Below, in pieces: positions 50,993 through 59,433 of a stretch of 64,000 nucleotides of DNA. The notes beneath the pieces were generated by a model that was given only the letters and a program-made list of their open reading frames with translations, was not told where the DNA came from and ran no database searches. Origin of the DNA: Halomarina oriensis. Its GTDB lineage: Archaea > Halobacteriota > Halobacteria > Halobacteriales > Haloarculaceae. The stretch is from positions 1-64,000 of the forward strand of contig NZ_WSZK01000039.1 in assembly GCF_009791395.1 (NCBI RefSeq), read 5' to 3'. The position numbers and the translations under genes are program-made. Numbering within the stretch: position 1 is the first letter of the stretch; every line of letters begins with the position of its first letter.

Positions 50993-51190
50993 TCACTGTT
51001 CTGGCTGCCGGTCGCCGACGCCCCACGAGTCCGGTTCGGACGACGTCGACGACTGGTCGCGTGCCTCGCGGTCCGGGGCCGTCGACTCGGGAGTGTGTTC
51101 GGCGCTCGACCGTCCGAGGCAGCCCGCTAGCGTCACGGTCCGCCCGAGGAGCCCGACCGCGAGCAACCGTCGCCTCGAGATGTCTTTCAC
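50993..51190 (-). CDS. Very small lipoprotein
   Basis: A 65-residue Tat-type lipoprotein precursor: MKDISRRRLLAVGLLGRTVT with lipobox Cys24 (LAGC). The mature part is only about 41 residues, Ser/Asp/Glu-rich and probably disordered (AEHTPESTAPDREARDQSST). The function is unknown. An AT-rich promoter-like region (TATATAAC) lies between it and the Yip1 gene. Confidence 0.62.
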   Translation of the reverse strand: MKDISRRRLLAVGLLGRTVTLAGCLGRSSAEHTPESTAPDREARDQSSTSSEPDSWGVGDRQPEQ

Positions 51191-51258
51191 GAAATACTGT
51201 TATTACAGAAAGCTTATATAACTTTGGTCCGGCGGCCGGCCACGACTCCGGAACCCTC

Positions 51259-52014
51259 ATGCGCCGACCGCTACTCTCTCGACCCGTGACGCAGTGGGTG
51301 GAGACCACCGAGGGGGGTCGTGACCGCGGACCGTTCGGCATCGCCCGAGCGTGGGTCGAGGTACTGATTCGCCCCCGCCGCTTCTTCGTCACCGGCATCG
51401 CGCCGGGCGACCAGGCTCCGGGGCTGGTGTTCGCCGTCGTCGTCGCGCTCTGCCACGTCGGCGTCCGTCTCACTCTCGAATCCGACCCACTGCCCGGCGT
51501 CGACGGCCGGCCGACCGGCCTGCTCGTCTTCGCCTTCCTCGTGGCCGCCCTCATCCTCGCGCCGCTGGCGCTCCACCTCGCCGCGGCGCTCCAGACGCTC
51601 GTCTTCCTCGCGCTCTCGGTCGTCGGTCTCGCGGAGAACCGGGGCGGTGTGAGCCAGACCGTCCAGGTCGTCGCCTACGCGACCGCTCCCTGTGCGCTGT
51701 CGGGAGCGCCGATACCCGCGCTCCGTGTCCTCACCGCGGCGTACGGGTTCGTCCTGCTGGTCGTCGGCCTCGTCGTCGTCCACGACCTCTCGCCGCCCGT
51801 CGCCCTCCTCGCGGCGCTGGTTCCTGGGCTGTTCGTCTTCGGCTACGCCTTCGGCGGCGTCTTCGCGCTGGAGGCGCTCCTCGGCGTGAATCTCGTCGGC
51901 CCGGCGACGAACGTGACCGAGGAGACGGCCGCGGCCACGGGGCGGAGGACGGCGCGGCGCGGCGCGGCCGTCGCCGCCGGAAGCTCGTCCACCGGGTCGA
52001 CGGTCGGCCGCTGA
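51259..52014 (+). CDS. Yip1 domain membrane protein
   Basis: A 251-residue haloarchaeal Yip1 protein. PFGIARAWVEVLIRPRRFFV (about 25-44) precedes five hydrophobic segments, including LLVFAFLVAALILAPLALHL and the Yip1-like VVAYATAPCALSGAPIPALR. A role in membrane trafficking is known only for eukaryotic relatives. The start may instead be the GTG at 51286 (GTGACGCAGTGG), because related proteins begin near MTxWVE; the ATG at 51259 follows a TATA box, CTTATATAAC (about 51210), by ~45 bases, and I prefer it weakly. Confidence 0.8.
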   Translation: MRRPLLSRPVTQWVETTEGGRDRGPFGIARAWVEVLIRPRRFFVTGIAPGDQAPGLVFAVVVALCHVGVRLTLESDPLPGVDGRPTGLLVFAFLVAALILAPLALHLAAALQTLVFLALSVVGLAENRGGVSQTVQVVAYATAPCALSGAPIPALRVLTAAYGFVLLVVGLVVVHDLSPPVALLAALVPGLFVFGYAFGGVFALEALLGVNLVGPATNVTEETAAATGRRTARRGAAVAAGSSSTGSTVGR

Positions 52015-52130
52015 GGGTCGCTACCCCTCGGTCTGGGCCGATACGGCGTCCACACGTCCGAGCGTTCGCACGGGATGTCGGTGTAAGCCAATCCGACAAC
52101 CGTTTCAAGCCGGGCAGGAACAGTCGAGTA

Positions 52131-54275
52131 ATGGGTAGCTGTATCATCTGCGGCACGTCGACCGACGGCCGCATCTGTTCGAGTCACGAAGAAGACGTCG
52201 TCTTCGAGTTCAAAGGCACCACTCCCAACCAGCTCACCAAGGGTCGGTTCTACCGCGGGACCGTCGACGGCTACGCCGAGTTCGGCGTCTTCGTCAACAT
52301 CGGCGACCACGTCACCGGTCTTCTCCACCGCAGCGAAATCGACCGCCGACTGGAGAGTCTCACGTGGGAGCAGGGCGACGACGTCTACGTGCAGGTGAAG
52401 GGCGTCCGTGACAACGGCAACATCGACCTCGGCTGGTCCATCCGGCAGGCCGACCGCGAGTTCCGCGGCGCGCTCGTCGACGACCCCTCCAGCGACGAGG
52501 GGACCTACCTCGCCGACGAGGACGACGAGGACGACGACCCCGAGCCGACCGTCACGACCTCCAGCCCCGAACCGTCGAACGCCTCGCACGACGACGACGG
52601 GACCGACGACGCCCAGTCGGACGACGCCTCGAACGCGTCCGCTGCGGCTGACGCCGACGCCGACACCGACGCCGACCGTCGTGAGGGCACGGCGGCCGAA
52701 ACGGCGACCGACGGCTCGGCCGTCGTCACGAAGGAGCGTGACGCCGAGACGAGCGCCGAGTCCGAACCGGAACCCGACGCGACTGCGGACGTCGAGCGTG
52801 TCAGTATCGACGTGCTGAGCGACCTGGTCGGCGATGTCGTCCGACTCGAGGGCCGTATCGTCGACGTGCGCCAGACCTCGGGGCCGACCGTCTTCGAGTT
52901 GCGAGACGAGTCCGGCCTCGTCGACTGTGCGGCGTTCGTCGAGGCTGGCGTCCGCGCGTACCCCGACGTCGAACAGAGGGACCTCGTCCGACTCGACGGG
53001 GAGGTCCGCGAACGCCGCGGCGAACTCCAGATCGAGACGGAGGCGCTGGTCGTCCTCGACGACGACGAGGCCGCGACGGTCACCGGCCGGATGGACGACG
53101 CGCTCGACGAGCGTGCTCGGCCGGCCGACGTCGACCCGCTCGCCGCCGACGACGCGGTCGACGCCGTCCTCGACGAGACCCGCGAGGCCGCCACCGCGAT
53201 TCGTCGCGCCATCATCGAGTCCCGACCCATCGTCGTCCGCCACGACGCGACGGTCGACGGCTACCTCGCCGGTGCCGCCATCGAGCGGGCCGTCCTCCCC
53301 CTGCTCCGCGAGGAACACGCCTCCAGCGACGCCGTCTACCACTACTTCGACCGCCGCCCGCTGGAGACGGTCTACGACCTCGACGACGCGACGAAGGACG
53401 TCTCCTCGATGCTCTCGAACCGCGACCGCCACGACGAGAAGATCCCGCTGATGGTGTTCGCGGGCGTCGGCGCGACCCGCGACTCGCTCGACGGGTTCGG
53501 CCTGCTCGACGTCTACGGTGCCGACCGCGTCGTCGTCGACGCGGGAACCGTCGACGAGGGTGTGTCCGAGGCGGCCGACGTGGTCGTCGCGCCGGCCGGC
53601 GAGAGCGAGACGGCGACGAGCGCCACCGCGCTCGCCACCGCCGTCGCCGTCCACGTCGACGACGCCGTCCGAGAGGACCTGCGTCACCTCCCCGCCGCCT
53701 CGTTCTGGGAGGAGGCTCCGAGCGAGTACGTGGACCTCGCGGCCGACGCGGGCTACAAGACGGGCGACGTCGAGCACCTCCAGGAGGCCATCGCGCTCGA
53801 AGCGTACTACCAGTCCTACGAGGACAAGCGCGAACTCGTCGAGGACCTCCTGTTCGAGGACAGCGAGGCGCTCGTCGACAGCGTCAGCGAGCAGTTCCGC
53901 GAGAAACTCGCCACCGAAGTCGAGACGGCCGAGGCCAACCTCGACGAACGCGCCGAGGGGGGCGTCGCCTTCGCCGTCCTCGACACGGACGCGTTCACCC
54001 ACCGCTTCGACTTCCCGTCGACGGACATCCTGCTGGACGAAGTCCACCGACGCAACCGTGACGGCGCGTTCGTCACGCTCGGCGTCGCGAAGGACGAACT
54101 CCGCGTCCGCTCGACGTTCGACCTCGACACCCGAGCGGTGGCCGACGCCGCCCGCGAGCACGTCGAGAACGCCGGTATCGAAGCCCGCGGCGGCCGTGAC
54201 CGCATCGAGTTCGTGGCCGGCGAACGCGACACCGTCGTCGACGCCGTCGTCGACGCCATCGCGGACCTCGCCTGA
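52131..54275 (+). CDS. Archaeal RecJ-like DHH protein with zinc finger, S1 and OB domains (COG1107 type)
   Basis: A 714-residue protein. It starts with a zinc knuckle CIICGTSTDGRICSSHEED, then an S1-like RNA-binding domain (FYRGTVDGYAEFGVFVNIGD). An acidic linker of about 100 residues follows (Asp, Glu, Ala, Ser, Thr repeats), then an OB fold (VVRLEGRIVDVRQTSGPTVF) and a DHH phosphoesterase part (VRHDATVDGYLAGAAIER near 370). Canonical DHH motifs are only partly visible. Archaeal relatives are linked to DNA/RNA processing and replication repair; an exonuclease role is plausible but the altered motif makes activity unsure. Confidence 0.85.
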   Translation: MGSCIICGTSTDGRICSSHEEDVVFEFKGTTPNQLTKGRFYRGTVDGYAEFGVFVNIGDHVTGLLHRSEIDRRLESLTWEQGDDVYVQVKGVRDNGNIDLGWSIRQADREFRGALVDDPSSDEGTYLADEDDEDDDPEPTVTTSSPEPSNASHDDDGTDDAQSDDASNASAAADADADTDADRREGTAAETATDGSAVVTKERDAETSAESEPEPDATADVERVSIDVLSDLVGDVVRLEGRIVDVRQTSGPTVFELRDESGLVDCAAFVEAGVRAYPDVEQRDLVRLDGEVRERRGELQIETEALVVLDDDEAATVTGRMDDALDERARPADVDPLAADDAVDAVLDETREAATAIRRAIIESRPIVVRHDATVDGYLAGAAIERAVLPLLREEHASSDAVYHYFDRRPLETVYDLDDATKDVSSMLSNRDRHDEKIPLMVFAGVGATRDSLDGFGLLDVYGADRVVVDAGTVDEGVSEAADVVVAPAGESETATSATALATAVAVHVDDAVREDLRHLPAASFWEEAPSEYVDLAADAGYKTGDVEHLQEAIALEAYYQSYEDKRELVEDLLFEDSEALVDSVSEQFREKLATEVETAEANLDERAEGGVAFAVLDTDAFTHRFDFPSTDILLDEVHRRNRDGAFVTLGVAKDELRVRSTFDLDTRAVADAAREHVENAGIEARGGRDRIEFVAGERDTVVDAVVDAIADLA

Positions 54276-54655
54276 GCGGGCCGTCGTCGGCCGACCCGAT
54301 TGGCCGCCGGCCAGGAGGCGACGCGGCTGACTCGTTGCTCACGACCCCTCGTCAATCTTGGTAACGTGGCTATCGGTTCGTGAGTGGCAGTGTACAGCAT
54401 CGGGTATGGGAGAGGGAACTCCACCGGGGTCGGATGGGTCTCCCCTCCGGTGCAGTGACGGGGAATCGGAGCGTCCTCAGACAGTGGACCGTCGGCGCGT
54501 AGCGTTCGATACCCGCCGTTGCCGACGTCCGGCCCCGACCGTCGGTGGGCGCTGTCGGATCTGGCCCGCGAAGGCCTCCGAACCGACCGGTCCGTGGGTG
54601 GCGACACACCGAAACCACAGCCTCTTGTCTCCCCGTCGCCTCGCTCCGGCAACGA
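54276..54655. other. 380-base spacer before elp3, no gene recognised
   Basis: No frame on either strand gives a credible protein. The only structure is a potential stem CCACCGG/CCGGTG around 54420-54454 inside GC-rich sequence. AATCTTGGTAACG near 54355 is a weak AT-rich element. The 5' leader of elp3 is therefore long or the promoter lies close to 54620. Confidence 0.45.
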
Positions 54656-56305
54656 ATGAGCAGCGAGGCGACCGAGACCGAGGCGTTCGAACAGGCGTGT
54701 GAGGCGCTCGTCCAGCGCATCCTCGACGGCGAGGTCGAACGCGACGACGTCGAGAGCGAGAAGCTATCGGTCTGTTCGGAGTTCTCCGCCCCGAAGGTCC
54801 CGAAGAACTCCGAGATTCTCGACCACGCCGGCCCCGAGCATCGCGCAGACCTCGAACCCGTCCTCCGGCGGAAACCGGTCCGCACCGCCTCCGGCGTCTC
54901 GCCCATCGCGGTGATGACCTCGCCGCACATGTGCCCCCACGGGAAGTGTCTCTACTGTCCCGGCGGCCCCGCGAGCGAGTTCGACTCCTCCCAGAGCTAC
55001 ACCGGCCACGAACCGGCCGCCGCCCGCGGCGTCCAGAACGACTACGACCCGTACGGGATGGTCACGCTCCGCCTCGAACAGTTGCGCGAAATCGGCCACC
55101 CCGTCGACAAGGCCGAACTCATCGTCATGGGGGGGACGATGACCGCCCGCTCTCACGACTACCAGGAGCACTTCGTCAAGCGGTGTCTGGAGGCGATGAA
55201 CGACTACGACGTCGAGAAGGAGCCCGAACCCGCCCAGGACGAGAGCTTCGCGCAGGACCCCGCGGACTACGAGTTCCGGTACCTCGAAGACGTCATCGCG
55301 GAGAACGAGACGGCCGACGTCAGGAACATCGGGACCACCTTCGAGACGAAACCCGACTGGTGTGACCCCGAGCAGATAGATCGGATGCTCGCGCTCGGTG
55401 GGACGAAGGTAGAGGTCGGCGTCCAGACGACCTACGAGCGCATCAACCGCGAGATGCACCGCGGCCACGGTATCCAGGCGAGCGTCGACGCCAACCGCCG
55501 TCTACGGGACGCGGGGTTCAAAGTCGGCTTCCACATGATGCCCGGCCAGCCCGGCATGACGAAGGAGATGTGTCTCCAGGACTTCCGGGAACTGTTCGAG
55601 AGCACCGACTGGCGGCCCGACTACCTGAAGATATACCCCACACTCGTCGTCCGCGGCACCCGAACGTACGACATGTGGCGACGCGACGAGTACGACCCGC
55701 TCACCAACGAGGAGGCCGCCGAGCTGGTCGCCGAGATCAAGTCGATGATTCCGAAGTACACCCGCCTCCAGCGCGTCCAGCGGGACATCCCCGCGGACTT
55801 CATCGACGCGGGTGTCTGGAAGTCGAACCTCCGCCAACTCGCCCGCAAGCGCATGGACGAACACGGCTGGACGTGTGACTGCATCCGCTGTCGAGAGGTC
55901 GGGATGAACGACGAGTCACCCGAGTCCGTCGAACTCGATACGCTCACCTACGAGGTGTGTGGCGGCACCGAGCAGTTCATCTCCTACGAGGACCCCGAGA
56001 AGGACCTGCTCGTGGGGTTCTGTCGCCTGCGGTTCCCGAACGACCCGGTCCGGCGCGAACTGGAGAACGCCGCCATCGTCCGCGAACTCCACGTCTACGG
56101 GAACGAAGTAGGGGTCGGATTGGACAGCGACGACGACTTCCAGCACAAGGGGTTCGGCAAGCGCCTGCTCGGCGAGGCCGAACGCCGCGCCCGCGACGCC
56201 GGCTTCGACAAACTCGCGGTCATCTCCGGCATCGGCGTCCGCCAGTACTACCGCGAGAAACTGGGCTACTACCAGGACGGACCGTACGTCTCCACGTCGC
56301 TGTAG
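54656..56305 (+). CDS. elp3: tRNA uridine-34 modification enzyme Elp3 (radical SAM/GNAT)
   Basis: A 549-residue enzyme that makes 5-carboxymethyluridine at tRNA position 34 using acetyl-CoA and SAM. The Fe-S motif is MCPHGKCLYCPGG (near residue 90). TTFETKPDWCDPEQIDRMLA and VEVGVQTTYERINREMHRGH belong to the radical SAM fold. The C-terminal ~120 residues are an acetyltransferase domain (KGFGKRLLGEAERRARDAGF and VRQYYREKLGYYQDGPYV). Archaeal Elp3 works without the eukaryotic Elongator subunits. The ATG at 54656 is preferred over longer frames upstream. Confidence 0.95.
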   Translation: MSSEATETEAFEQACEALVQRILDGEVERDDVESEKLSVCSEFSAPKVPKNSEILDHAGPEHRADLEPVLRRKPVRTASGVSPIAVMTSPHMCPHGKCLYCPGGPASEFDSSQSYTGHEPAAARGVQNDYDPYGMVTLRLEQLREIGHPVDKAELIVMGGTMTARSHDYQEHFVKRCLEAMNDYDVEKEPEPAQDESFAQDPADYEFRYLEDVIAENETADVRNIGTTFETKPDWCDPEQIDRMLALGGTKVEVGVQTTYERINREMHRGHGIQASVDANRRLRDAGFKVGFHMMPGQPGMTKEMCLQDFRELFESTDWRPDYLKIYPTLVVRGTRTYDMWRRDEYDPLTNEEAAELVAEIKSMIPKYTRLQRVQRDIPADFIDAGVWKSNLRQLARKRMDEHGWTCDCIRCREVGMNDESPESVELDTLTYEVCGGTEQFISYEDPEKDLLVGFCRLRFPNDPVRRELENAAIVRELHVYGNEVGVGLDSDDDFQHKGFGKRLLGEAERRARDAGFDKLAVISGIGVRQYYREKLGYYQDGPYVSTSL

Positions 56306-56363
56306 TCCGGCCGTATCGAGACGGAACACGAGAAGCTTAGTGTCTCGGCTTACGTGTCGGGGT

Positions 56364-56870
56364 ATGGACTGGTCCTCCGCCCCTCGAACCCGACTTCTCG
56401 CCGGTGTCCTGGCGGCGTTCGCGCTGACGGTTCTGCTCACTGCACCGGTCACGCTGGGTGCGCTCGGTGTGGTGGGGTTCGCTCTGTTCGTCTGCGTCCC
56501 GCTGTCGCTGCTCCTGTACGCGCTACGGTTGTCGAGACGTGAACGCTCGGTCGACGGTCCGACCGACGTATCCGAGCCGACAGGACGTGACCCGGCCGAC
56601 GAGTCGCCGGCTACCGACGACGCCCTCGCCGAACTCCGGCGGCGCTACGCGGCGGGCGAACTCAGCGAGGCGCAGTTCGAGGGCCGCGTCGAGCGACTGC
56701 TCGCCGACGAGGACGACACCGACGACGCGCGAGCGGTCCTCGAACTCAGGTACGCCCGTGGCGAACTGACCGACGAGCAGTTCGAGCGCAAGCGTGCTCG
56801 GCTCGACGGGACCGACAGCGTCGAGGCCGCAGAGAACCTGTTCGACCGGGACCCGGAACGGGAGACGTGA
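56364..56870 (+). CDS. Membrane-anchored protein with two SHOCT domains
   Basis: A 168-residue protein with two hydrophobic helices (LLAGVLAAFALTVLLTAPVT and VGFALFVCVPLSLLLYALRL) and two SHOCT-like motifs in the cytoplasmic part: LRRRYAAGELSEAQFEGRVE (about 91-110) and LELRYARGELTDEQFERKRA (about 128-147). SHOCT domains are short helical tails of unknown role. The protein 57708 has the same membrane-plus-SHOCT plan, so the two flank an MBL hydrolase as related neighbours. Confidence 0.82.
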   Translation: MDWSSAPRTRLLAGVLAAFALTVLLTAPVTLGALGVVGFALFVCVPLSLLLYALRLSRRERSVDGPTDVSEPTGRDPADESPATDDALAELRRRYAAGELSEAQFEGRVERLLADEDDTDDARAVLELRYARGELTDEQFERKRARLDGTDSVEAAENLFDRDPERET

Positions 56871-56939
56871 CCGACGACCCCTCGGCCGACCGCCCGGTTC
56901 GGTGGACGGGCTTTTCCCCACACGGTGCCTCCGTCGGGC

Positions 56940-57644
56940 ATGGAACGGGTTCGTGACGATACGGTACGCCTCCAGTTGGGCTGGACCGAACCGTTGGTCG
57001 TCAACGCCTACGTCTTCGACGACGGCGACGGCGTGACGCTCGTCGATACGGGGATGCCGGTCAATCGCCGGTCGCTCCGCTCGGAACTCGCCGCGGCGGG
57101 CTACCGTCCGACCGACGTCGAACGGGTCCTCCTGACGCACTACGACCTCGACCACGTCGGCGGTCTGACGCCGCTGGCACGACTGCTCGGGGGCCCACTG
57201 TTCGACGCCGAGGTCTACCTCGGAGCCGAGGACGTGGCACTCGCCCGGGGGGAGCGCGACCCGCCGTGGCTCCACCACAAGGGGTCGTTCCACCGCGTCG
57301 CCCGCGAGGTGTTCGACCTTGACGACGTGACGCTCACACCGGTCGACGAGGGCGACCGAATCGGCGGGTTCACCGCCTACCACACGCCGGGACACAACCC
57401 CGGCCACACGGCCTACGTCCACGACGACGGCGTCGCGTTCGTCGGCGACCTGCTGTGGGAGACCGACGGCGAACTGACCCCGCCGTTCTGGGGCGACAGC
57501 TACTCGATGCGGGAGTTGCGAGCGAGCGTCCGGGCGTTCGAGGGTAGGGCGGGAGCGTTCGAGGCGCTCTGTCCGGGCCACGGCGTTCCGTTCGTTCGTG
57601 GTGGCAGCGACCGTCTCCGGTCGCTCGCGTCCCGTCTGGGGTGA
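56940..57644 (+). CDS. MBL-fold metallo-hydrolase
   Basis: A 234-residue cytosolic metallo-beta-lactamase-fold enzyme. The metal site is THYDLDHVGG (about 62-71), with Asp at the usual second His; further ligands appear in YHTPGHNPGHTAYV and FVGDLLWE, and the last His in CPGHGVPF. The substitution occurs in related hydrolases. Substrate class is not evident (glyoxalase-like or lactonase-like). It lies 69 bases after one SHOCT gene and 63 before the other, on the same strand. Confidence 0.86.
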   Translation: MERVRDDTVRLQLGWTEPLVVNAYVFDDGDGVTLVDTGMPVNRRSLRSELAAAGYRPTDVERVLLTHYDLDHVGGLTPLARLLGGPLFDAEVYLGAEDVALARGERDPPWLHHKGSFHRVAREVFDLDDVTLTPVDEGDRIGGFTAYHTPGHNPGHTAYVHDDGVAFVGDLLWETDGELTPPFWGDSYSMRELRASVRAFEGRAGAFEALCPGHGVPFVRGGSDRLRSLASRLG

Positions 57645-57707
57645 GCGGTGGGACCGCCCCGGTGTGCCGGGAAGTACTTTTGCCGTCCTCGCCGAAACGT
57701 CCCGAGG

Positions 57708-58184
57708 ATGAGTGCCGACTCACCGATGGACCGCCTCCGCGAGAACCCGGTGAGCGTCGCCTCGACGGTTCTCACCGGTCTCTGGCTGGCCGCGCTGTTC
57801 ACGGGGCAGGAGTGGTGGCTCGCACTGATGCTCGTCAGCTACGTCGTCGTGATCCCGCTCGTGGCGCTCCTGTTCGGCAGCGACGAGGACCGCGAAGCGC
57901 ACTGGGAGAGCGAGCAGTGGTGGGGGAGCGCCGAGGACTGGTTCGGGACCGGGTCGAACTCCGACGCCGAGAGGGACCGGACCGAACCGGTCCCGTCGAG
58001 CGCCCCCGACGAGACGCCATTAGAGACACTTCGACGCCGGTACGCCGCGGGTGAACTCACCGACGCGCAGTTCGAGGCGAAACTCGAACGCCTGCTGGAG
58101 ACCGACACGCTGGAGAACGTCGAGGAACGAGCGGCACGAGACGAGCGCGACCGACTCCGGGACCGCGACCGGGAGTTCGAGTGA
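57708..58184 (+). CDS. Membrane-anchored SHOCT-domain protein
   Basis: A 158-residue protein with two hydrophobic segments (VASTVLTGLWLAALFTG and LALMLVSYVVVIPLVALLFG). A Trp-rich linker follows (HWESEQWWGSAEDWFG), then one SHOCT motif, LRRRYAAGELTDAQFEAKLE (about 111-130), and an Arg/Asp-rich tail. The SHOCT region is very close to that of 56364, so they are likely paralogues. Function is unknown. Confidence 0.82.
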   Translation: MSADSPMDRLRENPVSVASTVLTGLWLAALFTGQEWWLALMLVSYVVVIPLVALLFGSDEDREAHWESEQWWGSAEDWFGTGSNSDAERDRTEPVPSSAPDETPLETLRRRYAAGELTDAQFEAKLERLLETDTLENVEERAARDERDRLRDRDREFE

Positions 58185-58251
58185 AGGCAGCCACACCGCG
58201 GTGAACTACCGCTGTCCACGGCTTTTTGCGTCGGACGGCCGTTGATAGCCC

Positions 58252-59280
58252 ATGACCGTCGCTATCGTCGGGGCCGGGGCGGCAGGTGCGGCAATCGCGT
58301 ACAGCCTCCGCGAGGCCGGCGCGGACGTCACCGTCTTCGAGAAGTCACGCGGCGTCTGTGGTCGTGCGGCGACCCGCCGGAGAGAGGGCTGTCGCTACGA
58401 CTACGGCGCGAACTACGTCAAGGACGACGACGAGCGTGTGACCCGCCTGTTGACCGAGGAACTCGACACGGACGGTCTGGTCGAAATCGAGGACCCCGTC
58501 TGGACGTTCGACGGCGAGGGAGCCATCTCCGAGGGGCGAGACGGCGACGAGCGCAAGAGGACCTACGAGGCGGGTATCACGCAGATAGCGAAGCGTCTCT
58601 TCGCCCGGACCGACGCGACGGTCCACCGCGAGACGCGAGTCGGTGCCGTCTCGCGCGAGGACGGCGACTGGTCGCTCGCCGACACGGAGGACACCGACCT
58701 CGGCACCTTCGACACGCTCGTCCTCACGCCGCCCGCACCCCAGACCGCCGAGTTGCTGGCGACGACGCGGTGGGACGACGGTCGGCGGGTGACGCTCCAC
58801 GACGCCGTCGCGGCCGTCGACTACGCCTCGGTGTTCACCGCCGTCTGTCACTACCCGTTCACGCTCGACCGGCCGTGGTACGCGCTGGTAAACACCGACC
58901 GCAACCACCAGGTGGGCTGGCTCTCCCGCGAGGAACTGAAACCGGGCCACGTCCCCGACGGCGAGAGCCTGCTCGTCGCGCAGATGGGCCACGACTGGTC
59001 GGGCGAGCGTATCGACGACGACCCGCAGGACGTGCTCCGGCAGTCCGTCGGTCACGTCACGGAACTGCTCGGCGACGACCGGGTCGCCGACCCGGACTGG
59101 ACCGACACGCAGGGCTGGCGCTACGCGCTCCCGAACGACGGCCTCTCGGGCAACGCCCACCGCGAGTGTGAGGCCGCCGGTCTCTACGTCGCCGGCGACT
59201 GGGTCGTCGGCGAGGCACGGGTCCACGCCGCGCTTCGGAACGGACTCGACGTGGGGGAACGTATCGCCGAGCGGCACTGA
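58252..59280 (+). CDS. NAD(P)/FAD-dependent oxidoreductase, renalase-like
   Basis: A 342-residue flavoprotein. The dinucleotide motif is VAIVGAGAAGAAIAYSLREA (residues 3-22), then VTVFEKSRGVCGRAATRRRE, as in renalase-type amine oxidases. DTLVLTPPAPQTAELLA fits the second FAD contact. The C-terminal GLYVAGDWVVGEARVHAALR is the closing FAD motif. A TATA-like GCTTTTTGC and AT-richer spacing precede the start. The substrate is unknown. It is not obviously part of an operon. Confidence 0.85.
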   Translation: MTVAIVGAGAAGAAIAYSLREAGADVTVFEKSRGVCGRAATRRREGCRYDYGANYVKDDDERVTRLLTEELDTDGLVEIEDPVWTFDGEGAISEGRDGDERKRTYEAGITQIAKRLFARTDATVHRETRVGAVSREDGDWSLADTEDTDLGTFDTLVLTPPAPQTAELLATTRWDDGRRVTLHDAVAAVDYASVFTAVCHYPFTLDRPWYALVNTDRNHQVGWLSREELKPGHVPDGESLLVAQMGHDWSGERIDDDPQDVLRQSVGHVTELLGDDRVADPDWTDTQGWRYALPNDGLSGNAHRECEAAGLYVAGDWVVGEARVHAALRNGLDVGERIAERH

Positions 59281-59406
59281 CCGCTCCCGACCGCTCCGAC
59301 CCGCACGACCGTTCGTGACCGCCCGGACCGACCCGCGGCGTCCTCCCGCCGTCGTGTGAACGAGGCGAGGACTTTTCTCCCTGCTCTCGGACTGTTAGTC
59401 GTCATC

Positions 59407-59433
59407 ATGTCACAGGGGGTCGTTCCGCGGTGA
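59407..59433 (+). promoter_or_regulatory. Eight-codon leader ORF overlapping the permease start
   Basis: ATG TCA CAG GGG GTC GTT CCG CGG TGA: the stop overlaps the GTG start of the permease (GGTGA). It may be a leader peptide that couples or controls translation, or a sign that the permease N-terminus has lost its original ATG frame by a small indel. Confidence 0.3.

Noticed and set aside
51843-54161. 772-codon minus-strand frame opposite the RecJ-like gene
   Set aside because: Val/Gly/Arg-rich shadow of a well-supported plus-strand gene with zinc finger, S1 and OB domains.
54276-54655. RNase P or signal-recognition-particle RNA in the elp3 spacer
   Set aside because: The conserved core sequences that I would expect for either RNA are absent, and only one weak stem is seen.
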